From the NCBI GenBank assembly GCA_018657165.1, contig JABHXS010000059.1, positions 1-5,964 on the forward strand: DNA of 5,964 nt. The letters run 5' to 3'. The position numbers were made by a program, and so were the translations under genes. Below the pieces are notes generated by a model that saw nothing but the letters and a program-made list of their open reading frames with translations, had not been told where the DNA came from and did not search any database. The stretch is from Nitrosomonadales bacterium (lineage in GTDB: Bacteria > Pseudomonadota > Gammaproteobacteria > Burkholderiales > Methylophilaceae). This document shows positions 1-5,194 of the stretch, one piece after another. The stretch's first letter is position 1; the number at the start of each line of letters is the position of its first letter.

Positions 1-550
1 ACTGATCATCGTAGGCACCGTAAATAGAATTGAGTTTCTTAGACATATCATCATAGGCTTTGAACTGCTTCGACCTAATACCTTCCTCTTTATTGTTATT
101 AATGAAATACATAGCCTCTTTTGAAGAAATTAGGTCTTCATTGATATTCATAGTCTTCATAACTCTTTTGACAGCTGATTTTTGATCGGCACTATCAAGG
201 ATTTGAAAGATTTCGGGTAAGTTTGCATCTGCGTGATGTTTACGTAAAAAACGATTGCACAGCCCATGAAAAGTACCTACCCACATACCTCTTGTATTAA
301 TTGGAAGTTGGGTTGAAATTCGGGTCAGCATTTCTTTTGCAGCTTTGTTGGTGAACGTAACAGCTAGAATGGCACCTGGGCTTGCTAGTTGATTTTCAAT
401 TAACCAAGAAATCCTTGATGTCAGAACCCTCGTTTTACCACTTCCAGCGCCAGCAAGTACAAGTGCTGATTGGCTTTGAAGCATGACAGCTTCAGTTTGT
501 TTTTCATTTAAATCCGCATAAATTGCTTTAGATATTGTTGTTAAATTCAT
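1..550 (-). CDS. uvrD: UvrD-family DNA helicase II, N-terminal part (runs off the window)
   Basis: Superfamily 1A 3'-5' DNA helicase, the family that unwinds and removes the nicked strand in nucleotide excision and mismatch repair in the cytoplasm. Only the first 183 codons are present; the 3' part lies beyond position 1. Visible motifs, in order: a Q motif (LNEKQTEAV, residues 14-22), Walker A for ATP binding (AGAGSGKT, 33-40), motif Ia (AVTFTNKAAKEM, 63-74) and motif Ib (GTFHGLCNRFL, 92-102), followed by the ILDSADQ segment that begins the 1B region in UvrD/PcrA/Rep. Walker B and later motifs are outside the window. The GMWVGTFHG wording fits UvrD of betaproteobacteria better than Rep, but Rep cannot be fully excluded without the C-terminus. 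The ATG at 550 gives the expected N-terminal length, yet no Shine-Dalgarno sequence is visible before it. It lies 111 bp downstream of groL, behind that gene's terminator, so it is probably transcribed separately. Confidence 0.93.
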   Translation of the reverse strand, partial: MNLTTISKAIYADLNEKQTEAVMLQSQSALVLAGAGSGKTRVLTSRISWLIENQLASPGAILAVTFTNKAAKEMLTRISTQLPINTRGMWVGTFHGLCNRFLRKHHADANLPEIFQILDSADQKSAVKRVMKTMNINEDLISSKEAMYFINNNKEEGIRSKQFKAYDDMSKKLNSIYGAYDDQ

Positions 551-605
551 AAAAACACATGCTACAGTAATTTTTTTTTGTTAGTAGTTTTTTGGTATCT
601 TTTAT
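551..605 (-). other. Short AT-rich leader of uvrD, no clear promoter or RBS
   Basis: This is the space between the groL terminator and the uvrD ATG, where an independent uvrD promoter would have to lie. Read on the minus strand it is almost all A and T, with an A9 run (571-579) about 20 nt before the start codon. I see no convincing -35/-10 pair and no purine-rich ribosome binding site. Either the promoter is weak, or uvrD is fed by read-through of the terminator. Confidence 0.3.
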
Positions 606-635
606 AAAAAAAGACCTCGATTAAGAGGCCTTTTT
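606..635 (-). terminator. Rho-independent terminator of the groES-groL operon
   Basis: In the minus-strand transcript, 26 nt after the groL stop codon, an 11-bp stem (635-625 paired with 618-608) closes a 6-nt loop. It runs into a U tract (T7 at 612-606). The stem is GC-rich near the loop (GGCCTC/GAGGTC) and A-U rich at its base. One pair (629/614) is a G-U wobble in the minus-strand RNA but would be an A-C mismatch in a plus-strand RNA. The hairpin is therefore better formed in the groL direction. It separates groL from uvrD. Confidence 0.85.
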
Positions 636-661
636 ATTTATTTCAACGTAGTTCTTTGAAA

Positions 662-2323
662 CTACATCATGCCACCCATGCCACCCATGCCACCCATGCC
701 ACCCATGCCACCCATATCAGGGACTGCAGCTGCAGGCGCTTCTTCTTTTGGTGTATCAGCAATCATGCACTCTGTTGTTAACATAAGCCCAGCAACAGAA
801 GCTGCATTTTGAAGTGCAGACCTAGTTACCTTTGTTGGATCTAAAACACCCATTTCAACCATGTCACCATATGTTTCATTAGCCGCATTAAATCCGTAAT
901 TACCTTTTCCAGATATTACATTATTAACTACAACTGAAGATTCAATACCAGCATTTGATACAATTTGTCTAAGAGGATCCTCAATCGCACGAAGAACTAT
1001 ATTGATGCCTGCCTCTTGATCGGAGTTATCTCCCTTAATCTTACTAATGGCATTTTTTGCCCTAATAAGAGCAACTCCACCACCAGCAACAATGCCTTCT
1101 TCAACAGCTGCTCTTGTAGAATGTAAAGCATCTTCAACCCGAGCTTTCTTTTCTTTCATTTCAATTTCAGTTGTAGCTCCAACCTTAATGACTGCAACAC
1201 CACCTGAGAGTTTAGCAATACGCTCTTGAAGCTTTTCTTTATCATAATCACTCGTAGATTCTTCCATTTGCACTTTGATTAGATCAATTCGTGATTTAAT
1301 GTTTGAAACAGAAGCTGCCCCATCAATAATAATAGTATCTTCTTTTCCTACCTCAATTTTCTTTGCTTGCCCAAGGTCTTCAATCTTAACACCTTCAAGA
1401 GTTAAGCCAACCTCATCTGAGATAACAGTACCTCCTGTTAGGATTGCGATATCTTCAAGCATAGCTTTTCTTCTATCACCAAACCCTGGTGCTTTGACTG
1501 CTACTACCTTGATAGTGCCGCGGATATTATTTACTACTAAAGTAGCAAGTGCTTCACCTTCTATTTCTTCCGCGATGATTAAAAGCGGCTTGCTTGCTTT
1601 TGCAACTTGCTCTAAAACTGGCAATAAGTCTTTAATGTTTGATATTTTTTTATCATGCAAGAGAATATAAGGATCTTCAAGTAATGCAATTTGTCTTTCA
1701 TTGTTATTAATGAAGTAAGGAGATAGATAGCCTCTATCAAACTGCATACCTTCTACAACATCTAATTCATTTGTCAGACCTGATCCGTCTTCAACTGTAA
1801 TTACACCTTCTTTGCCCACTTTATCCATCGCATCTGAAATTATTTTACCAACTGACGCATCTGAATTAGCAGAAATAGATCCTACCTGAGTTATCTCTTT
1901 GCTTGTATTACAAGGTTTGCTTAGTTTATGAAGTTCATCGACCCCAGCTTCCACAGCCTTATCTATTCCTCTTTTTAAATCCATTGGATTCATACCTGCA
2001 GCAACAGATTTCATTCCTTCTCGAATAATTGCTTGAGCAAGAACAGTTGCTGTCGTAGTTCCATCACCAGCATTATCTGATGTTTTTGATGCCACCTCTT
2101 TTACCATTTGAGCACCCATATTTTCAAATTTGTCTTGCAGCTCAATTTCTTTGGCTACAGAGACTCCATCCTTTGTGATAGTTGGGGCACCAAATGACCT
2201 TTCAAGGACCACATTTTTACCTTTTGGACCAAGGGTTACTTTTACTGCATTTGCAAGTGTGTTCACACCTACTACCATCTTTTGGCGAACTTCGTCACCA
2301 AATCTTACATCTTTAGCTGCCAT
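662..2323 (-). CDS. groL: 60-kDa chaperonin GroEL
   Basis: Large subunit of the ATP-driven cytosolic folding chamber, which forms double seven-membered rings and works with the GroES lid. The 553-residue length matches the family (548 in E. coli) and the sequence aligns from the first residue (MAAKDVRFG). ATP-site and catalytic residues stand at the canonical numbers: GPKG at 32-35, D52, GDGTTT at 86-91 with D87, D398 within RVEDAL, AGGG at 413-416 and D495. The apical-domain stretch KPLLIIAE (245-252) and KAPGFGDRR (277-285) are intact. The C-terminus is the typical flexible tail of five GGM units plus a final Met, preceded by an Ala/Pro/Glu-rich linker (526-537). A good ribosome binding site (GGAGA, 2335-2331) lies 7 nt before the ATG. 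The gene follows groES by 48 nt in one operon and is expected to be heat-inducible through the upstream promoter and CIRCE. No defect is seen. Confidence 0.99.
   Translation of the reverse strand: MAAKDVRFGDEVRQKMVVGVNTLANAVKVTLGPKGKNVVLERSFGAPTITKDGVSVAKEIELQDKFENMGAQMVKEVASKTSDNAGDGTTTATVLAQAIIREGMKSVAAGMNPMDLKRGIDKAVEAGVDELHKLSKPCNTSKEITQVGSISANSDASVGKIISDAMDKVGKEGVITVEDGSGLTNELDVVEGMQFDRGYLSPYFINNNERQIALLEDPYILLHDKKISNIKDLLPVLEQVAKASKPLLIIAEEIEGEALATLVVNNIRGTIKVVAVKAPGFGDRRKAMLEDIAILTGGTVISDEVGLTLEGVKIEDLGQAKKIEVGKEDTIIIDGAASVSNIKSRIDLIKVQMEESTSDYDKEKLQERIAKLSGGVAVIKVGATTEIEMKEKKARVEDALHSTRAAVEEGIVAGGGVALIRAKNAISKIKGDNSDQEAGINIVLRAIEDPLRQIVSNAGIESSVVVNNVISGKGNYGFNAANETYGDMVEMGVLDPTKVTRSALQNAASVAGLMLTTECMIADTPKEEAPAAAVPDMGGMGGMGGMGGMGGMM
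671..715 (-). repeat. Five perfect 9-bp tandem repeats encoding the GroEL GGM tail
   Basis: The unit gccacccat (plus strand) occurs five times without a mismatch. Read on the minus strand it encodes Met-Gly-Gly, giving the Gly-Gly-Met tail of GroEL. The tail is a known family feature; the complete nucleotide identity between copies is what the sequence adds. Whole-unit gain or loss by slippage would stay in frame. Confidence 0.95.
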
Positions 2324-2330
2324 TTATTTT

Positions 2331-2335
2331 TCTCC
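2331..2335 (-). promoter_or_regulatory. Ribosome binding site of groL
   Basis: GGAGA on the minus strand, 7 nt before the groL ATG, in otherwise AT-only intergenic sequence. It supports the chosen start and suggests that groL is initiated independently within the bicistronic mRNA. Confidence 0.8.
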
Positions 2336-2371
2336 AAATTTATATGTTTATTTTAATTTTGTATTTAATTT

Positions 2372-2662
2372 TTACTCAATAATTCCCATTACATCTTCTT
2401 CTTTCATAACTAGAAGTTCATCACCATCAACCTTTACCGCTTGTCCGGCATATTTGCCAAAAAGTACTTTATCACCAACTTTTACGTCTAATTTTCTGAC
2501 GTTACCATCTTCAAGCAACTTTCCATTACCAACAGCTTCAACAACACCTTGATCTGGTTTTTCAGCTGATGCACTTTCTGGAATTACAATTCCTGATGCG
2601 GTGGTACGCTCTTCTTCTTGTCGCCTTACTATTAAGCGATCATGTAAAGGACGAATTTTCAT
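2372..2662 (-). CDS. groES: 10-kDa co-chaperonin GroES
   Basis: Heptameric lid that caps GroEL and encloses the folding substrate. At 96 residues it is the family's normal length (97 in E. coli), beginning MKIRPLHDRLIV. The mobile loop (about 16-33) carries the hydrophobic tripeptide IVI (25-27) that docks on the GroEL apical domain, corresponding to IVL of E. coli. The roof hairpin follows (VGNGKLLEDG, 44-53), and then the conserved DVKVGDKVLFGKYAG block (59-73). The start is supported by AGGAGA (2676-2671), 8 nt before the ATG. It is the first gene of the groES-groL operon. The leader between the promoter and the start codon is roughly 85-90 nt. No odd residues were seen. Confidence 0.98.
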   Translation of the reverse strand: MKIRPLHDRLIVRRQEEERTTASGIVIPESASAEKPDQGVVEAVGNGKLLEDGNVRKLDVKVGDKVLFGKYAGQAVKVDGDELLVMKEEDVMGIIE

Positions 2663-2670
2663 ATATAAGT

Positions 2671-2676
2671 TCTCCT
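2671..2676 (-). promoter_or_regulatory. Ribosome binding site of groES
   Basis: AGGAGA on the minus strand, 8 nt before the groES ATG. It is the strongest Shine-Dalgarno match in the window and fits a highly expressed chaperonin gene. The plus-strand genes lack anything comparable. Confidence 0.82.
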
Positions 2677-2728
2677 AGTAGTGTATTCTTTATTAAAAAA
2701 TTTATTTAGAGTTAGCCTATGACTAAAA

Positions 2729-2755
2729 CTAGCACTCTATTTATTAGAGTGCTAA
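2729..2755 (-). promoter_or_regulatory. CIRCE operator (HrcA binding site)
   Basis: On the minus strand this reads TTAGCACTC, a 9-nt spacer (TAATAAATA), then GAGTGCTAG. The CIRCE consensus is TTAGCACTC-N9-GAGTGCTAA, so only the last base of the right arm deviates and the spacer length is exact. CIRCE is bound by the heat-labile repressor HrcA, whose refolding depends on GroEL, so groE is repressed while chaperonin is plentiful. The site directly abuts the -10 element of the groES promoter and covers the expected transcription start. That position suits blocking RNA polymerase. hrcA itself is not in this window. Confidence 0.95.
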
Positions 2756-2784
2756 TAATAGGGATGAACACTACAAATTTCAAG
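2755..2784 (-). promoter_or_regulatory. Composite groES promoter: sigma-32-type overlapping sigma-70-type
   Basis: Sigma-32 reading: -35 CTTGAA (2784-2779), 15-nt spacer, -10 CCCTATTA (2763-2756). The E. coli heat-shock consensus is CTTGAA, about 13-15 nt, then CCCCAT-T, so the -35 is perfect and the -10 differs at one core base. Sigma-70 reading of the same DNA: -35 TTGAAA (2783-2778), exactly 17 nt, -10 TATTAT (2760-2755), five of six matches at each box. Both predict a start near 2747-2751, inside the CIRCE element. This suggests housekeeping expression plus RpoH induction, with HrcA repression superimposed. The sequence matches are direct observations; use by both sigma factors is inferred. 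Confidence 0.8.
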
Positions 2785-2801
2785 TCTTCGTTAAATTTAT
2801 T

Positions 2802-2807
2802 TATAAT
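2802..2807 (+). promoter_or_regulatory. Probable -10 element of the tas-bioA-dacB unit
   Basis: A perfect TATAAT hexamer lies 9 nt before the tas ATG. The -35 at 17-bp spacing would be TTCAAG (2779-2784), a poor match. It is the exact complement of the groES sigma-32 -35 box, so the two divergent promoters would share this hexamer. Initiation about 7 nt downstream of the -10 would fall near 2813-2814, leaving only a few bases of leader. Random AT-rich DNA can produce TATAAT by chance, hence moderate confidence. Confidence 0.5.
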
Positions 2808-2816
2808 TTAAGTCTT

Positions 2817-3887
2817 ATGTTTACAAAAAATAGCTACAGAAATGTCGGTCATACCGAGTTAAGGGTCTCGCCAATTACGCTTGGGACAATGACTTTTGGT
2901 GATCAGAATACGCAAAGTGATGCTTTTGAGCAGCTTGACTATGCAGTATCTAAAGGAATTAATAGCGTAGATGTTGCGGAGATGTATCCAGTGCCCCCCA
3001 AAGCCAATACATGTCATCGAACAGAAGAAATTATTGGAAATTGGCTTAAAGGTAAAAAAAGAGAAGATTTAGTTATTTCTACAAAGATTGCAGGGCCTAG
3101 GAGATCCATTGATTGGATTAGGGGGGGGCCAAAGTCTCTGGATCATAAAAATATTAACGATGCGGTTAATGGTTCTTTGAAACGACTAAAGACTGAATAT
3201 GTTGACCTTTTGTATCTTCATTGGCCAGAGAGAAATGTTCCTATGTTTGGAGGCTATAAATTTGATCCAAAAGATGACTATTTGAATGAAAAAAAAATTA
3301 ATTGGGTTTCAATTGAAGAGCAGTTAGTGAGTATTGAACATTTGATTAAATCAGGGAAGGTGAGGTATTTTGCATTGTCAAATGAATGGCCTTGGGGTTT
3401 AATGGAGTTCATAAGACTCGCAAAAATTAAAAATTTACCTCTCGTATGTAATTTACAAAATAGCTATAGCCTATTAAATAGAATAGTTGAGCTAGGAATG
3501 ACTGAAATATTCTTTAGAGAGAAATTATCATTCTTTTCATACTCGCCGTTGGCATTTGGACACCTTAGTGGGAAGTATATTAAAGACCCGATGGCAAATG
3601 GACGTGTAAATCTGTTTCCGGGTTATGCTAAAAGATATAATAGGATCGGAGTAAATAAGGCAATAGAAAAATATGATTCATTAGCTAAAAGTAGAAATGT
3701 AAGCTTGACCGAGTTGGCATTAAGTTTTGTTTACTCACAGTGGTTTGTGACCAGTACAGTTATTGGGGCGACAAACATCAATCAACTTAAGCAAAATATC
3801 TCAGCCTATGAGTTAGATATTATTGATGATGAATTAATTCAAGAAGTGGATAATATCCATCTCGAAGTGATGAATCCAGCGCCATAA
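2817..3887 (+). CDS. tas: Tas-type aldo/keto reductase (NADPH-dependent oxidoreductase)
   Basis: Cytosolic (beta/alpha)8-barrel oxidoreductase of the aldo/keto reductase superfamily. It resembles E. coli Tas along its whole length (356 versus 346 residues), including GTMTFGDQN (23-31), DVAEMYPVPP (52-61) and the C-terminal NPAP ending, where E. coli has YPAP. The catalytic tetrad is visible as D52, Y57, K90 and H135. Cofactor-side motifs are SNE (188-190), QNSYSLLNR (214-222), YSPLAFG (242-248) and IGATN (316-320). Tas was named for suppressing tyrosine auxotrophy in E. coli; its physiological substrate is not established and none can be read here. The ATG at 2817 gives the family's usual N-terminus, but no Shine-Dalgarno sequence precedes it. 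It is the first gene of a tight plus-strand cluster and divergent from groES. A G8 run at 3121-3128 lies in frame within the gene. Confidence 0.93.
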   Translation: MFTKNSYRNVGHTELRVSPITLGTMTFGDQNTQSDAFEQLDYAVSKGINSVDVAEMYPVPPKANTCHRTEEIIGNWLKGKKREDLVISTKIAGPRRSIDWIRGGPKSLDHKNINDAVNGSLKRLKTEYVDLLYLHWPERNVPMFGGYKFDPKDDYLNEKKINWVSIEEQLVSIEHLIKSGKVRYFALSNEWPWGLMEFIRLAKIKNLPLVCNLQNSYSLLNRIVELGMTEIFFREKLSFFSYSPLAFGHLSGKYIKDPMANGRVNLFPGYAKRYNRIGVNKAIEKYDSLAKSRNVSLTELALSFVYSQWFVTSTVIGATNINQLKQNISAYELDIIDDELIQEVDNIHLEVMNPAP

Positions 3888-3892
3888 AACTT

Positions 3893-5194
3893 ATGAAAAA
3901 TAAAATATATATAAAAAGAAGCGTTAAGTCTGTTTGGCATCCTTGCACACAAATGAAGCATCATGAAAACCTCCCGCTGATACCAATCTCGAGAGGGAAG
4001 GGGGTTTGGCTTTATGACTTTGATGGAAAAAAGTATCTTGATGTCACCAGTTCTTGGTGGGTAAATTTATTTGGGCATAACAACAAAATAATAAAAAAAT
4101 ATATTAGTAAACAACTTAATACACTTGAGCATTCAATGTTAGCCGGGCTAACGCATGCACCAGTAATAGAGTTATCAGAAAAATTGAGTAAGCTGACTAA
4201 GCTAGGTCATTGTTCTTATGGGAGTGATGGGGCGAATGCAGTAGAAATTGCATTAAAAATGAGCACTCATTATTGGAGCCAAACCGGCTTTCCTTTAAAG
4301 AACAAATATATTTATCTTGAAAATAGCTACCATGGAGAAACACTAGGAGCACTTGCAGTCACCGATGTCCCAATTTTTAGGTCTCACTATGGCGCTTTAA
4401 TAAAAAATTATATAAAGACAGATTCACCAGATTTAAGATTAAAAAAAAGCAGTCAATCAATAGATGAGTTCCTCGATGAAAAGTTAAAAAAGTTAAAAAA
4501 AATCTTTGAAAAAAATCATGATGTGACAGCTAGTATAATTTTAGAGCCCATGGTGCAATGTGCCTCGGGGATGGGTATATATGATGCTAGATTTCTTTCG
4601 TCTGTTAGGGAGTTGTGTGATGAGTTCGATGTGCATCTAATTGCAGATGAAATCGCTGTTGGATTTGGACGAACAGGTAAAATGTTTGCTCATCAACATG
4701 CACAAATTACGCCAGATTTTGTTTGTTTGTCAAAGGGTTTGACGGGTGGATATCTTCCAATGTCTGTTACTTTAACTTCGGATAAAATTTATAACGCCTT
4801 CTACGATGATGATATAAAAAAAGGGTTTCTTCATTCCCATAGCTATACAGGTAATCCATTAGCATGTAGCGCAGCATTAGGTACATTATCAATTTTTGAA
4901 TCTGAAAATATTCTGAAAAAAAATCTTAGATTATCAAAAAAGATAAATCAGTTATTTTTATCCTTAGAAGGCCTTCCTATTTATAATCTTAGAAATATTG
5001 GAATGATTTGGGCATTTGAGCTAGACCAGAAAGTTTCAATGGATAAGGTAGTCGAGTTTTCCTTAAATGAAGGGTTATTAATTCGACCAATAGATAAAAC
5101 TATTTATTTTATGCCGCCTTATTGCATTAAAGAATCTGAGGCTAAAAAAATGATAAAGATAACGCGTGAGGCAATTTTATATGCGATCACATAA
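3893..5194 (+). CDS. bioA: Adenosylmethionine-8-amino-7-oxononanoate aminotransferase (DAPA synthase)
   Basis: PLP enzyme of biotin synthesis. It moves an amino group from S-adenosylmethionine to 7-keto-8-aminopelargonate, giving 7,8-diaminopelargonate. It is a class III (fold type I) aminotransferase of 433 residues, close to the 429 of E. coli. Visible elements: WHPCTQMK (15-22), the BioA hallmark SSWW (53-56), THAP (87-90), SDGANAVE (111-118) for PLP phosphate binding, SYHGET (145-150), LIADEIAVGFGRTGK (249-263) with the cofactor-binding D252, the Schiff-base lysine K281 in CLSKGLTGG, GNPLA (320-324), and IRPIDKTIYFMPPY (397-410). Residue 18 is Cys where E. coli has the substrate-contacting Tyr17; from memory WHPCT is usual in this BioA subgroup, so it is not a defect. 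The start is 5 nt after the tas stop with no clear ribosome binding site, which suggests translational coupling. No other bio gene is present here. Confidence 0.96.
   Translation: MKNKIYIKRSVKSVWHPCTQMKHHENLPLIPISRGKGVWLYDFDGKKYLDVTSSWWVNLFGHNNKIIKKYISKQLNTLEHSMLAGLTHAPVIELSEKLSKLTKLGHCSYGSDGANAVEIALKMSTHYWSQTGFPLKNKYIYLENSYHGETLGALAVTDVPIFRSHYGALIKNYIKTDSPDLRLKKSSQSIDEFLDEKLKKLKKIFEKNHDVTASIILEPMVQCASGMGIYDARFLSSVRELCDEFDVHLIADEIAVGFGRTGKMFAHQHAQITPDFVCLSKGLTGGYLPMSVTLTSDKIYNAFYDDDIKKGFLHSHSYTGNPLACSAALGTLSIFESENILKKNLRLSKKINQLFLSLEGLPIYNLRNIGMIWAFELDQKVSMDKVVEFSLNEGLLIRPIDKTIYFMPPYCIKESEAKKMIKITREAILYAIT
5168..5171 (+). promoter_or_regulatory. Ribosome binding site of dacB inside bioA
   Basis: GAGG within the last codons of bioA, 9 nt before the ATG at 5181. 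It decides the dacB start. That start places a proper signal peptide at the N-terminus, whereas the next in-frame ATG (codon 35) would remove it. Confidence 0.6.

Noticed and set aside
671..715. Short tandem array as a CRISPR or satellite element
   Set aside because: The 9-bp units have no spacers and encode the known GGM tail of GroEL in frame.
1047..1670. Plus-strand open frames opposite groL (1047-1229 and 1275-1670)
   Set aside because: They lie wholly inside groL on the opposite strand. Their translations are Ser/Thr/Ile-rich, as expected from the complement of a conserved gene, and show no recognisable motif or ribosome binding site.
2130..2552. Plus-strand open frame of 140 codons spanning groL and groES
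   Set aside because: It is antisense to two certain genes and runs through their intergenic gap. No start signal or family resemblance is seen; it is a shadow frame.
2729..2755. 27-bp inverted repeat as an insertion-sequence end or a terminator
   Set aside because: It matches the CIRCE operator almost perfectly, sits at the groES promoter, lacks a T tract, and has no transposase or target duplication nearby.
3893..3957. Cys18 in BioA as loss of the catalytic-site Tyr17 of E. coli
   Set aside because: WHPCT is, to my recollection, the normal form in a large BioA subgroup. All other key residues (D252, K281, SSWW) are intact, so I do not call the enzyme impaired.
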